Source: Flagellimonas marinaquae (GTDB lineage: Bacteria > Bacteroidota > Bacteroidia > Flavobacteriales > Flavobacteriaceae). Taken from it: 64,000 nt of DNA. The translations under genes and the position numbers were made by a program. Numbering within the stretch: position 1 is the first letter of the stretch; every line of letters starts with the position of its first letter. The stretch lies in the NCBI RefSeq assembly GCF_003992675.1, contig NZ_RZMZ01000013.1, positions 62,001 through 126,000 on the forward strand, read 5' to 3'. The notes under the pieces are model-generated. The model saw only the letters and a program-made list of their open reading frames with translations. It did not search any database and had not been told where the DNA came from. Below, piece by piece: positions 17,728 through 27,540 of this stretch.

Positions 17728-19242
17728 ATGGAGTACTTTATCAATTGTAATTCCTCAACCTTGGCGCCGTACACTACTCCATTGGACGAGGTACGTGCGG
17801 CCCACTTGTATCGAAGGCTCGGATTCAGTGCCTCGGTGCAGACCATTAACGCCGCTGTTGGTCAAACAGCCGGCACCCTAATCGACAATTTGGTAGATCA
17901 GGCACTAGCCGCCCCGGCCATTCCAGCACCGGAATGGGCAGATTGGAATAATGCCAACTATCCAGAGGACGATGATCTTGCCCGCCAACTGCGAAGCGCC
18001 CAGATTGAAGATTTTACCGCGGCTTACGGAAATGCCTTGGTCAATAATGAACTGCACGACAGAATGAGTTTTTTCTGGAGCAATCACTTTGTGACCCAAT
18101 TGGGAATCTATAATTGCCCCGGATTCCTTTATTATTACATCAACTGTCTGCAAAGGAATGCCTTGGGCAACTTTAAGACCTTTACCAGTGAAATTGGTCT
18201 TACCAGTGCGATGCTCTATTATTTGGATGGGGTGCGCAACCGAGGTAACAATCCCAACGAGAACTATGCCCGGGAGCTTTACGAGCTCTTTACCATGGGC
18301 GAGGGGAACAACTATACCGAAGAAGACATCATTGAAACCTCCAAAGCGCTATCCGGTTATACCGAACGCGGAGAAGAAGGTTGTACCCAAGTAACTTTTG
18401 ACCCGACAGAATTCAATACCGACAATAAGACCATATTCGGTCAGACCGGAAATTGGGGCTACGATGATGTTATCGACATTCTGTTCAATGAACGTCCCAA
18501 TGAAATCGGTTGGTTTATCTGTAAAAAATTATACGAGTTCTTCGTTCACCCAGATTCTACAGGGGACGAAGGAAATGGCATTGCCCCACAGATTATCGAT
18601 GGCATGGCCCAAACGTTCATCAGTAGTGGGTTTGAAATTGCTCCTGTGCTGCGACAATTGTTCAAAAGCCAGCACTTTTTTGATGAAACCGCAATCGGGG
18701 TCATTATAAAAAGCCCTGCGGATCTCTATTTCAATTTTTTGAAGGAGAGCGGTTTCTCATATGATGATGGTACCATTATCAATATGATGGATTCCTGCTC
18801 CCTGATCGGTCAACGTTTTTTCGAGCCTCCAGAAGTGGAAGGTTGGCAGCGGGACCGAACCTGGATCAATACCAATTTTATTATTGGTCGATGGCTGACC
18901 ATGGAGGTTTTCTTGGAGCGCTTTTTTCAGAATAACCCAGAAGAGTTTCGCAATTTGGCAGTAGCTGCCGTTGGACCTACCAATAGCAATACCAGCAATC
19001 CTGAAATTGTGGTGCGGGCCTTGGTCAATAAGTTCACGCCCAAGGGCCTTTTAACGGAAGCTGATTTTGAACGGGCCATGGATGCCTTCAAGATTGACGA
19101 TGTTCCCGAGGAATACTATTCTCCGGATTACTACCCCGGAGGAACGAGCCAGTGGATGCTGCAAATTAGTGCAGAAACCCCAACACAGGTGTATATCCTG
19201 TTGCGCCATTTGTCCCGCGAACCCGAATTTCAACTCAAATAA
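17728..19242 (+). CDS. DUF1800 family protein
   Basis: The 504-residue protein has the hallmarks of DUF1800: AAHLYRRLGFSAS near residue 25, MSFFWSNHFVTQ near 112, ENYARELYELFTMG near 178, FICKKLYEFFVHP near 262 and PPEVEGWQ near 370. No clear signal peptide is visible at this start. DUF1800 proteins are almost always encoded before a DUF1501 protein, as here, with 10 bases between stop and next start. The function is not established; co-occurrence suggests an exported complex with the DUF1501 partner. Confidence 0.88.
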   Translation: MEYFINCNSSTLAPYTTPLDEVRAAHLYRRLGFSASVQTINAAVGQTAGTLIDNLVDQALAAPAIPAPEWADWNNANYPEDDDLARQLRSAQIEDFTAAYGNALVNNELHDRMSFFWSNHFVTQLGIYNCPGFLYYYINCLQRNALGNFKTFTSEIGLTSAMLYYLDGVRNRGNNPNENYARELYELFTMGEGNNYTEEDIIETSKALSGYTERGEEGCTQVTFDPTEFNTDNKTIFGQTGNWGYDDVIDILFNERPNEIGWFICKKLYEFFVHPDSTGDEGNGIAPQIIDGMAQTFISSGFEIAPVLRQLFKSQHFFDETAIGVIIKSPADLYFNFLKESGFSYDDGTIINMMDSCSLIGQRFFEPPEVEGWQRDRTWINTNFIIGRWLTMEVFLERFFQNNPEEFRNLAVAAVGPTNSNTSNPEIVVRALVNKFTPKGLLTEADFERAMDAFKIDDVPEEYYSPDYYPGGTSQWMLQISAETPTQVYILLRHLSREPEFQLK

Positions 19243-19252
19243 CCCCATCACC

Positions 19253-20971
19253 ATGTGCGATAATCACCATACCCACGATAGTTCCCCTTTCAAAGGCCTA
19301 GAACACGAAGGCCACGACCTGGAACACAAAAAATGGAGCCGACGCTCGTTTATCCAAGCTTTGGGTATAGCGGGATCGGGATCCATGTTTTTAGGAAGCC
19401 ATTTTATATCGGCCTCCTCACCGTCACCGTTAACGGCTGCGGTAGCTGCCGCAGAAACGGACAATATTTTGATATTGATCCGATTATCAGGTGGGAACGA
19501 TGGTCTCAGCACCGTCATCCCCATTCAACAATATGACACCTACGCCAATGCTAGGCCCAATATCTACATTCCAGAAAGTAAGGTCCTAAAGCTTACTGAT
19601 GATTTTGGAATACCTACCTACATGAGTGCACTGGAATCGCTTTGGGGCGATGGCCAGTTTAAAGCGGTGCACGGAGTGGGCTATGAAAACCAAAGCCTTT
19701 CCCATTTCACTGGTTCCGATATTTTTGCCAACACCGACTTGACCACTACCGGATTTTCCGGCGAAAACACCGGCTGGATGGGCCGTCACTTTGAAAACCT
19801 GTATCCCGATTACCTTATCAATCCGCCCGCTGCCCCGGCAGCCATTCAAATTGGAAACTTGGCCAATTTGGTCTTCCAAGGCGAAGAAACCAACTACGCC
19901 TTTGTGACCAACAATGTGGACCAATTGGAGCAAATCGCGGAGACAGGTTCGTTTTACGAGATTGAAAATGCACCTTTTGGCGACTGTATGTATGGCGACC
20001 AGCTTCGATTCTTAAGAGGCGTAGCCAACACTACCTACGAATATGCCGGTACCATTCACGATGCCTACATGAGAGGGCAGAACCAAGTGGAGTATCAGGA
20101 CAACGGCTTTGCCCGTCAATTGGCGCTGTTGGCGCGACTGATCAAAGGAAACCTAGGCACCAAGGTGTATATGATTTCTTTGGGAGGTTTTGACACCCAC
20201 GGCAATCAGCCTATCGTACACGAACGTTTGATGTCCAACCTGTCCGTTGCCATCAACAATTTTTATGAGGATTTGGCCTTTACCGAACAAGACGATAAGG
20301 TGCTGAGCATGACCTTCTCCGAATTTGGCCGTAGGATCTTTGAAAATGGTTCCAACGGCACCGATCACGGTAAAGCAGCCCCTACTCTTTTCTTTGGTTC
20401 AGGATTGAGTGGAAGTGCCTTTGTGGGCGACCATCCATCTTTGGACGAACCTAACAACCGGGGCAACCTAGACTACACCATGGACTTCAGAAACCTTTAC
20501 GGAACCGTATTGGCAGAGTGGCTCTGTGTTCCACGACAAACTGTGGAACAACATTTATTGGGCCACCCTTACCAAGCTGTGGACTTAGGGTTCAACTGTA
20601 GTGGTGAAGTGTTTGATGACATTGCGATGGACAACGACCCGCCGACTTTGCCAGAAACGCCACCGAGCCAAGATCCCATGGATCCGAACATTGATATTTT
20701 GGATACCATAGAACACGCCGCGATTTATCCCGCTACCTCACCAAGAGACCCCTATATCCATTTGGAAATGCCCGTTTCGGCCCATGTGGATATTGAGCTC
20801 TTCAATATTTTGGGACAACGGGTAGGCACACTGTTCAACGAGATGATGTTGGAAGGTGCCGTGGATATCAATATCCGCGAACGTATGCGGGATAGCTTGT
20901 CTACAGGAAAATACATCTACCGAATCTCCGTGGGAGAAAAGAAGATGAGCAAATCCGTGATGATTGCTTAA
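19253..20971 (+). CDS. DUF1501 family protein with Tat signal and T9SS sorting domain
   Basis: From the ATG at 19253 the protein has 572 residues. WSRRSFIQALGIAGSGSMF near residue 28 is a twin-arginine signal. The DUF1501 domain follows, with LIRLSGGNDGLST near 79, YMISLGGFDTHGNQP near 303 and FSEFGRRIFENGSNGTDHG near 359, the alkaline-phosphatase-like pattern. The last 80 residues or so (IELFNILGQRVGTL...GKYIYRISV) are a T9SS type A C-terminal sorting domain. The combination predicts folded export by Tat, then crossing of the outer membrane by T9SS. A much longer in-frame ORF begins at 19067 inside DUF1800 and is rejected. Confidence 0.88.
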   Translation: MCDNHHTHDSSPFKGLEHEGHDLEHKKWSRRSFIQALGIAGSGSMFLGSHFISASSPSPLTAAVAAAETDNILILIRLSGGNDGLSTVIPIQQYDTYANARPNIYIPESKVLKLTDDFGIPTYMSALESLWGDGQFKAVHGVGYENQSLSHFTGSDIFANTDLTTTGFSGENTGWMGRHFENLYPDYLINPPAAPAAIQIGNLANLVFQGEETNYAFVTNNVDQLEQIAETGSFYEIENAPFGDCMYGDQLRFLRGVANTTYEYAGTIHDAYMRGQNQVEYQDNGFARQLALLARLIKGNLGTKVYMISLGGFDTHGNQPIVHERLMSNLSVAINNFYEDLAFTEQDDKVLSMTFSEFGRRIFENGSNGTDHGKAAPTLFFGSGLSGSAFVGDHPSLDEPNNRGNLDYTMDFRNLYGTVLAEWLCVPRQTVEQHLLGHPYQAVDLGFNCSGEVFDDIAMDNDPPTLPETPPSQDPMDPNIDILDTIEHAAIYPATSPRDPYIHLEMPVSAHVDIELFNILGQRVGTLFNEMMLEGAVDINIRERMRDSLSTGKYIYRISVGEKKMSKSVMIA

Positions 20972-21059
20972 AGACTATTCGAAGTCATTCATTTTTGGAA
21001 GCCCTTCGGAAATGCACCCCTCACCCCAAATAGGGTCGCATTTTCGGGGGTTTCGTTTT

Positions 21060-21091
21060 TTGTGCGTATCCCGTTAAAATCAGTATTTTTG
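21060..21091 (+). promoter_or_regulatory. metG promoter
   Basis: A -33 TTG at 21060-21062 and, after 21 bases, a perfect -7 box TATTTTTG at 21084-21091, 19 bases before the metG start. Confidence 0.6.
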
Positions 21092-21110
21092 GGGCTTAAT
21101 TAAAATTTAC

Positions 21111-23207
21111 ATGGCTCAGAATACTTCTCCTTCCAGATACACCATTACAGCGGCCCTCCCCTACACCAATGGCCCCATCCATATTGGGCACTTGGCGGGT
21201 GTTTACGTTCCGGCAGATATCTATTCCCGTTATTTACGGCTAAAAGGCAACGATGTGGCCTTTGTTTGTGGGAGCGACGAACATGGTGTGGCCATCTCCA
21301 TGAAGGCCAAAAAAGAAGGGGTAACCCCAACCGAAATTATTGACAAGTACCACGGCATCATCAAAAAATCGTTTGCCGATTTCGGTATTTCCTTTGACAA
21401 CTACTCTCGGACTTCTGCGGAAGTACATCATAAAACCGCATCGGAATTTTTCAAAAAAATGTACGAGCAGGGCGATTTTATAGAAGAGGAGACCGAACAA
21501 TTGTACGACGAGGAGGCCAACCAATTTTTGGCGGACCGATTTGTTATCGGCACCTGTCCGCGCTGTGGTCACGAAGAAGCCTATGGCGACCAATGCGAAA
21601 ATTGTGGCTCTTCCTTGAATGCCACGGATCTCATCAACCCAAAATCCACTATCACGGGAACCGTTCCTACCTTAAAAAAGACCAAACATTGGTTTTTGCC
21701 CTTGGATCGGTACGAAGGATTTTTAAAACAATGGATTCTGGAAGATCACAAATCGGACTGGAAGCCCAATGTGTACGGACAATGCAAATCGTGGATTGAT
21801 GAAGGTTTGAAGCCACGGGCCGTTACCCGCGATCTCGACTGGGGCATACCCGTCCCCGTTCAAGGAGGTGAAGGGAAAGTGCTTTATGTTTGGTTCGATG
21901 CGCCCATTGGCTACATTTCTTCCACCAAGGAGTGGGCCGAACGCGAAGGCAAGGATTGGGAGCCCTACTGGAAGGATAAGGACACCAAATTGGTGCACTT
22001 TATCGGTAAGGACAATATTGTATTCCACTGTATTATCTTCCCAAGTATGTTAAAGGCGAATGGCGACTTTATCCTACCCGATAACGTACCAGCGAATGAA
22101 TTCTTGAATCTTGAGGGAAACAAACTTTCCACCTCCAAAAACTGGGCAGTCTGGTTGCACGAATACCTCGAAGAATTTCCCGATATGCAAGATGTCCTCC
22201 GCTACGCTTTAACAGCAAACGCCCCAGAGACCAAGGACAACGATTTTACGTGGAAGGATTTCCAGTCCCGAAACAATAACGAGCTGGTAGCCATTTTTGG
22301 GAACTTTGTCAACCGTGTGGCCGTTTTGACCCATAAATATTACGATGGCAAGGTGCCATCACCAGCTGAACTTTTGGCTGTTGACAAGGATGTATTGGAA
22401 GCCCTAAAAGAATTTCCAAATACACTTTCCTCATCCTTGGAGCGCTACCGTTTCCGGGAAGGAAGCCAACAATTGATGAACTTGGCGCGATTGGGGAATA
22501 AATATTTGGCCGACCAAGAGCCTTGGAAACTTGTCAAAACGGACGAAGAGCGCGTTCAGACCATTATGTATGTAGCACTTCAAATCGCTACGGGACTGGC
22601 CGTTTTAAGTGAGCCCTTTTTACCGTTCACTTCGGAAAAACTGAAAGGAATTCTAAATTTCAATTCAAATGGGGTCAAGGCCACTTGGGATGATGTTGCA
22701 ACTGCCAAAGCTTTGCTCCCGGCTGGGCATACCATTAATTCAAGTGAATTGCTCTTCAGGAAAATCGAGGATTCCGAAATTCAACAACAACTGGACAAAT
22801 TGGAAGCCACAAAAAAAGCCAATGCCTCAACTACCAACGAACCAACTGATATGGACAAGGAAATAACACCTCAAAAAGATACCATTACCTACGATGATTT
22901 CTCCAAACTCGATATGCGGGTGGGGACAATCGTCGAAGCCGAAAAAATGCCAAAGGCAGACAAACTTTTGGTCTTAAAAGTGGACACAGGTTTGGATACC
23001 CGTACCATTGTATCGGGTATTGCGAACAGCTTTAAACCCGAAGACATCGTAGGCAAAAAGGTAACTGTCTTGGTCAATTTGGCCCCTAGAAAATTACGTG
23101 GTGTGGAAAGCGAGGGGATGATTTTGATGACTGAGAATGCCGAAGGAAAATTGGTTTTCGTCAATCCTGATGAGGACGGGGTGGCCAATGGTGAAGGAAT
23201 AAATTAA
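21111..23207 (+). CDS. metG: methionyl-tRNA synthetase
   Basis: The 698-residue enzyme charges tRNA-Met. HIGH is read as HIGH in [10 protein letters not shown] (about residues 20-29), KMSKS as KLSTSK near 340. A zinc knuckle CPRC...CENC lies at about 148-164, with the CxxC pairs intact. The C-terminal 115 residues (from [20 protein letters not shown]) form the OB-fold tRNA-binding/dimerisation domain. It is essential and has its own promoter directly upstream. Confidence 0.97.
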   Translation: MAQNTSPSRYTITAALPYTNGPIHIGHLAGVYVPADIYSRYLRLKGNDVAFVCGSDEHGVAISMKAKKEGVTPTEIIDKYHGIIKKSFADFGISFDNYSRTSAEVHHKTASEFFKKMYEQGDFIEEETEQLYDEEANQFLADRFVIGTCPRCGHEEAYGDQCENCGSSLNATDLINPKSTITGTVPTLKKTKHWFLPLDRYEGFLKQWILEDHKSDWKPNVYGQCKSWIDEGLKPRAVTRDLDWGIPVPVQGGEGKVLYVWFDAPIGYISSTKEWAEREGKDWEPYWKDKDTKLVHFIGKDNIVFHCIIFPSMLKANGDFILPDNVPANEFLNLEGNKLSTSKNWAVWLHEYLEEFPDMQDVLRYALTANAPETKDNDFTWKDFQSRNNNELVAIFGNFVNRVAVLTHKYYDGKVPSPAELLAVDKDVLEALKEFPNTLSSSLERYRFREGSQQLMNLARLGNKYLADQEPWKLVKTDEERVQTIMYVALQIATGLAVLSEPFLPFTSEKLKGILNFNSNGVKATWDDVATAKALLPAGHTINSSELLFRKIEDSEIQQQLDKLEATKKANASTTNEPTDMDKEITPQKDTITYDDFSKLDMRVGTIVEAEKMPKADKLLVLKVDTGLDTRTIVSGIANSFKPEDIVGKKVTVLVNLAPRKLRGVESEGMILMTENAEGKLVFVNPDEDGVANGEGIN

Positions 23208-23245
23208 TTCATATCCAAAGCAACTGTCAGGTCGAGCACCCGCCT

Positions 23246-23284
23246 GCTTGAGCGGAAAAGCTTCTCGACTCCGCTCGAAGTGAC
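23246..23284. repeat. dispersed palindromic repeat upstream of tex
   Basis: CTTGAGCGGAAAAGCTTCTC is followed by GACTCCGCTCGAAGTGACA; GAGCGG and CCGCTC are inverted arms. The unit is of the same family as the in-gene copies in mfd and the ligase and lies between metG and tex. Confidence 0.6.
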
Positions 23285-23303
23285 AACTACAAAAAATACA
23301 TCA

Positions 23304-25436
23304 ATGCAACTCGTTCCCTACATTGTCCAGCACACCCAACTATCGCAAAAAAGTGTGGAAAACACGGTTGCGCTGTTAAATCAGGATTGTACCGTTCCCT
23401 TTATTTCTCGCTATCGAAAAGAGTTAACCGGAAATTTGGACGAAGTGCAGATTGGGTCGATCGTCGAATTCAAAAACCAGTTCGAGGCCTTGGAAAAGCG
23501 AAAAGCGGCCATCATCAAAGCAGTTGCAGAGCAAGACGCCCTTACTCCAGAACTGGAGGCAAAATTTTTGAATTGTACCGACCTCACTAGTTTGGAAGAC
23601 CTGTATCTTCCGTTCAAAAAAAGCAAAAAGACCAAGGCCGAGACCGCTCGCAAAAATGGACTGGAACCTTTGGCCAAAATTATTATGGCCCAAAGGAACG
23701 ATGATATCGAGTTTACAGCTTCCAAATACCTCAACAAGGAGGTCACCAACGAAGATGAGGCCTTGGAAGGGGCAAGACACATCATTTCTGAGTGGATTAA
23801 CGAAAGAACGGACATCCGAAATCAATTAAGGGGCCAATTGGAGCGCTATGCCTTGATCACCACAAAGGTGGTCAAAACCAAAAAGGATGATGAAAAAGCC
23901 CAAAAATTCCGTGACTATTTTGATTGGAGCGAGCCTTTGAACCGCTGTCCATCGCACCGGTTTTTGGCTATCATGCGTGCCGAAAAGGAAGGTTTTATCC
24001 GTGTAAAAATTGAAATTGATGACGAGCGGGCCATTCAAAACATGGAACGTCGCCTCATCAAATCGAATAACGCCTGTACCCAACAGATAGAACTCGCCAT
24101 CGCAGATGCTTACAAACGACTTCTGCTACCTTCCCTGTCCAATGAACTTTTAAAAACGGCCAAGGAAAAGGCAGACGCTGCTGCCATTCAGGTATTTTCA
24201 AAAAACCTAAAGCAATTGCTACTCGGCGCCCCATTGGGTGAAAAGCGAATCTTGGCCATCGACCCAGGGTTTCGAACAGGTTGTAAGATAGTCTGTTTGG
24301 ATGAGCAGGGCGACCTAAAGCATAACGAAACCATTTATCCCCATCCACCACAACGCGACAGTTCTGGTGCTATCAAAAAAATCAGCTCTTTGGTAGATGC
24401 CTATAAAATTGAGGCCATCGCCATTGGCAATGGCACGGCATCGCGTGAGACAGAGCAGTTGGTAAAGCGAATTCCGTTTAAAAAACCCATTGAGGTATTT
24501 GTGGTCAGTGAAGCTGGGGCCTCTATTTATTCGGCCTCTAAAATTGCCCGGGAGGAGTTTCCCAATTACGATGTTACCGTTCGTGGTGCGGTTTCCATCG
24601 GTCGGCGACTGGCCGACCCTTTGGCGGAATTGGTCAAGATCGATGCGAAATCCATTGGTGTGGGCCAATATCAGCATGATGTGGACCAGACCCAATTAAA
24701 AAATTCCTTGGACACGGTGGTGGAAAGCTGCGTCAACTCCGTTGGCGTAAACATCAATACTGCCAGTGTACCTCTTTTGAGCTATGTTTCGGGCATTGGG
24801 CCCAAACTCGCCGAAAACATTGTGGCACATCGGAATGAAAACGGCGCTTTTAAAAACAGGGAAGACATCAAAAATGTGCCCCGTTTGGGCGGAAAGGCCT
24901 TTGAACAGAGTGCAGGGTTTTTACGTATCAAAAATGGGGATAATCCGCTGGATGACTCAGCCGTACACCCCGAAAGCTATGGTATTGTATCGCAAATGGC
25001 CAAGGATAAGGGTGTTTCATTAAAGGAAATTGTTGGCAACAAGGCGGCTCTTCAAGGTATTGACCTAAAATCGTATTGTACGGATACCATTGGAATGCCC
25101 ACTTTGCAGGACATTTTGAAGGAACTGGAGAAACCGGGCTTGGACCTTCGGGAAAAGGCCAAGGTGTTCACTTTTAATCAAAATATCAAAGAAATCACCG
25201 ATTTGCGTCAAGGTCAGCTATTGCCAGGGATTGTCAACAACATTACCAATTTTGGGTGCTTTGTGGACATCGGCATCAAAGAAAGTGGGCTCATCCATAT
25301 TTCCAATCTGTCCGATACCTTTGTAAAAGATGTGAACGAACACGTGAGCCTTCATCAACAAGTAGTGGTGAAAGTGCTGGATGTAGATGTGCAAAGAAAA
25401 CGCATACAGTTGGCGTTGCATAAACAGGGATCATAA
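23304..25436 (+). CDS. tex: RNA-binding transcriptional accessory protein Tex
   Basis: From the ATG at 23304 the protein has 710 residues. It contains the N-terminal helical region, a YqgF-like RNase H fold (LAIDPGFRTGCKIVCLD near residue 317), a helix-hairpin-helix segment (SYVSGIGPKLAENIVAHRNE near 492) and a C-terminal S1 domain (LLPGIVNNITNFGCFVDIG near 636). A GTG at 23280 would add eight residues but lies inside a palindromic repeat, so the ATG is preferred. Tex is a nucleic-acid-binding protein of broad effect on transcription. Only one base separates its stop from the next start. Confidence 0.95.
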   Translation: MQLVPYIVQHTQLSQKSVENTVALLNQDCTVPFISRYRKELTGNLDEVQIGSIVEFKNQFEALEKRKAAIIKAVAEQDALTPELEAKFLNCTDLTSLEDLYLPFKKSKKTKAETARKNGLEPLAKIIMAQRNDDIEFTASKYLNKEVTNEDEALEGARHIISEWINERTDIRNQLRGQLERYALITTKVVKTKKDDEKAQKFRDYFDWSEPLNRCPSHRFLAIMRAEKEGFIRVKIEIDDERAIQNMERRLIKSNNACTQQIELAIADAYKRLLLPSLSNELLKTAKEKADAAAIQVFSKNLKQLLLGAPLGEKRILAIDPGFRTGCKIVCLDEQGDLKHNETIYPHPPQRDSSGAIKKISSLVDAYKIEAIAIGNGTASRETEQLVKRIPFKKPIEVFVVSEAGASIYSASKIAREEFPNYDVTVRGAVSIGRRLADPLAELVKIDAKSIGVGQYQHDVDQTQLKNSLDTVVESCVNSVGVNINTASVPLLSYVSGIGPKLAENIVAHRNENGAFKNREDIKNVPRLGGKAFEQSAGFLRIKNGDNPLDDSAVHPESYGIVSQMAKDKGVSLKEIVGNKAALQGIDLKSYCTDTIGMPTLQDILKELEKPGLDLREKAKVFTFNQNIKEITDLRQGQLLPGIVNNITNFGCFVDIGIKESGLIHISNLSDTFVKDVNEHVSLHQQVVVKVLDVDVQRKRIQLALHKQGS

Positions 25437-25437
25437 C

Positions 25438-26340
25438 ATGCTCAAAATAGCTTATCATCCCATATACAAACATCCCTTGCCCGAAGGGCATCGCTTCCCC
25501 ATGATCAAATATGAGTTGTTACCACAACAGTTACTGCATGAGGGAACCTGTACATCGGATAACTTTTATGAACCTGAACTTCCCGATGACCAAGATATTT
25601 TGGCCGCGCATGATGCGACTTACTATAAGGATTTGGTAGCGTTGGACCTTTCCAAAAGCGCCGCTCGCAAGATTGGTTTCCCCTTGAGTGAAGAACTGGT
25701 ACTTCGGGAACGCATAATTGCGGATGGCACCATAAAAGGTTGCCATTTTGCGCTCCAAAATGGTATCGCCATGAACATTGCAGGGGGTACCCACCATGCC
25801 TATTCCAATCGAGGCGAAGCTTTTTGTATGCTGAACGACCAGGCCATCGGTGCGCGTTACCTCTTGAACAATGGCCTGGCCCAAAAGATTTTAATCGTGG
25901 ATTTGGACGTGCACCAAGGTAATGGAACGGCTGAAATTTTCCAGACCGACCCTACTGTATTTACGTTCTCCATGCACGGAAAAGGCAACTATCCCTTTAA
26001 AAAAGAGGTGTCCGATTTGGATATTCCTTTGGAAAAAGGCACCTCCGATGAGGAATATTTGTCCATCCTAAAAAACACCTTGCCAGAATTACTGGAGGAA
26101 GTACAGCCCGATTTCATCTTTTACCTATGCGGGGTAGATGTGCTCGAATCGGATAAATTGGGCACCCTGTCCATGACCTTGGATGGTTGCAAGGAACGCG
26201 ACCGTTTTGTACTTCAAAGTTGTTTTGATGCCAAAATTCCCGTGCAATGCAGTATGGGCGGCGGGTATTCTCCCGAAATCAAGGTGATTGTGGAGGCACA
26301 TGCCAATACTTTTCGCTTGGCCCAAGATATGTATGAATAA
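25438..26340 (+). CDS. histone-deacetylase-family amidohydrolase
   Basis: The 300-residue protein starts one base after the tex stop, so the two are probably co-translated. GGTHHAYSNRGEAFCMLND (about residues 115-133) carries the catalytic His pair, and VDLDVHQGNG (about 152-161) the zinc-binding Asp and His; a third ligand is the Asp in CGVDVLESD near 240. Bacterial members are deacetylases of small molecules (for example acetylpolyamines or acetoin-related compounds) or of lysine; the substrate cannot be read from sequence. Confidence 0.9.
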   Translation: MLKIAYHPIYKHPLPEGHRFPMIKYELLPQQLLHEGTCTSDNFYEPELPDDQDILAAHDATYYKDLVALDLSKSAARKIGFPLSEELVLRERIIADGTIKGCHFALQNGIAMNIAGGTHHAYSNRGEAFCMLNDQAIGARYLLNNGLAQKILIVDLDVHQGNGTAEIFQTDPTVFTFSMHGKGNYPFKKEVSDLDIPLEKGTSDEEYLSILKNTLPELLEEVQPDFIFYLCGVDVLESDKLGTLSMTLDGCKERDRFVLQSCFDAKIPVQCSMGGGYSPEIKVIVEAHANTFRLAQDMYE

Positions 26341-26369
26341 TTTTAGCGACTACTTCTTTTTAAGCAATC

Positions 26370-27212
26370 ATGAAAACGTATCTCTACCTCTCGGTACTAT
26401 TGTTGACCACTACAATATCGGGTCAAGAATTGCCTCAAAAGCAAGAAAAAAATCTTTGGAACCATTTTACTTATGATATCGGAAACGTATTTGGTGGAGT
26501 GGGACATGCCTATTCCAGACCCTTTCATTGGAAAGGTAACGATTGGGCCAACTTTGGCTACTTGACCGGAGGGACCTTGATGCTATTTACTGTGGATGAT
26601 GAACTGAACGATTGGAAAAATGGTTTTGAACAGGATGTTCCCGATTTCATCAAAGACTATGGAAACAAATACGGTGCTCCGGAAAACAACTATATGATTA
26701 CCGGTGGGGTGTACTTGGCCGGACTTTTTACGAAAAACGAGAAACTGCGACGTACGGGAGTGCTATTGATCTCCTCGGCAACGGCCGGCGGTTTCCTGCA
26801 ACAAGTCAGTAAACGTATCATTGGGCGGGCACGGCCAAAGAGTGGCGCTGGTTCTGCAACTTTTGACCCTCTGCATCTGGACCGGGTCTACGATTACGAC
26901 TCTTTCCCTTCAGGACATGCCATGCTGGCTTTTAGCAATGCGTACGCCATCGCCAAACAATTTAAGAGTCCGTGGGTAAAGGGAGGTCTTTATGCTGTGG
27001 GGATGATTCCCGGCATGGTCAGGGTACTGGACGATTTCCATTGGGTTTCCGATGTAGCCTTCAGTACGGTACTGAGCATTTTTATAGTGGAATCCATAGA
27101 CAAATACTTGGACTCCAAATACAATGAAAAATACAACAATCAAAAACCCAAGAACGTGAGCTGGAACCTGTCCTTTGGACCGAATACCTTGGGAGTTTCC
27201 GTTCACTTCTAG
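26370..27212 (+). CDS. PAP2-type acid phosphatase (membrane or periplasmic)
   Basis: The 280-residue protein begins with a signal peptide (MKTYLYLSVLLLTTTISG). The three PAP2 motifs are present: KRIIGRARP near residue 150 (K-x6-RP), FPSGH near 178 and R-VLDDF-H-WVSD near 216-227. PAP2 enzymes dephosphorylate phosphatidic acid, isoprenoid pyrophosphates or lipid A. Its position behind HDAC has a 29-base gap, so it may be in the same transcript. The exact substrate is unknown. Confidence 0.88.
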   Translation: MKTYLYLSVLLLTTTISGQELPQKQEKNLWNHFTYDIGNVFGGVGHAYSRPFHWKGNDWANFGYLTGGTLMLFTVDDELNDWKNGFEQDVPDFIKDYGNKYGAPENNYMITGGVYLAGLFTKNEKLRRTGVLLISSATAGGFLQQVSKRIIGRARPKSGAGSATFDPLHLDRVYDYDSFPSGHAMLAFSNAYAIAKQFKSPWVKGGLYAVGMIPGMVRVLDDFHWVSDVAFSTVLSIFIVESIDKYLDSKYNEKYNNQKPKNVSWNLSFGPNTLGVSVHF

Positions 27213-27265
27213 CAGATTAGGCCTGAGTTTTTTGTTAAATTTTATTTAGATTGATTTAAAACAAT

Positions 27266-27273
27266 TAATTTTG
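27266..27273 (+). promoter_or_regulatory. -7 box before the small basic protein
   Basis: TAATTTTG matches TAnnTTTG perfectly and lies 18 bases before the ATG at 27292. No -33 element was found at the usual spacing. Confidence 0.45.
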
Positions 27274-27291
27274 TCGTCTATTCTGTCCACA

Positions 27292-27453
27292 ATGGGAAAG
27301 AAAAAAGACAAGAAAAAACTCAAAAAGGCCGTGCTTCGGGAATTGCCTCCTACCGGAAAGGTGAAATCCAAATGCTGTAAAAAATACAAGAAGAGCGAAA
27401 GCAAGCGTTGTAAAAAATGTCCTTGCTTTGATTTGCTCAAAAAAGTGGCCTGA
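27292..27453 (+). CDS. small basic cysteine-containing protein
   Basis: The protein has 53 residues: a lysine-rich N-terminus (MGKKKDKKKLKKA) followed by two Cys pairs, KSKCCKKYKKSESKRCKKCP and another Cys in CPCFD. The pattern CC...C..C.C could bind zinc or a nucleic acid. It begins just after a full -7 box, which supports the ATG at 27292 over a start at 27271. No recognised family; similar short, basic proteins are common in Flavobacteriia. Confidence 0.65.
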   Translation: MGKKKDKKKLKKAVLRELPPTGKVKSKCCKKYKKSESKRCKKCPCFDLLKKVA

Positions 27454-27540
27454 TTCTCTCCGTCAAAAACGTAGTTTACTTCTTTCTATCCCCACCCATG
27501 GTTCTTTTATTTGTGCTATTTTTAAGGCAAACTAGAAACC

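Noticed and set aside
19067-19252. N-terminal extension of the DUF1501 gene
   Set aside because: These 62 codons lie inside DUF1800 in another frame; the Tat signal and a 10-base gap fit the ATG at 19253.
23280-23303. GTG start for tex eight codons earlier
   Set aside because: The GTG lies in a dispersed palindromic repeat; the Tex N-terminus fits the ATG at 23304.
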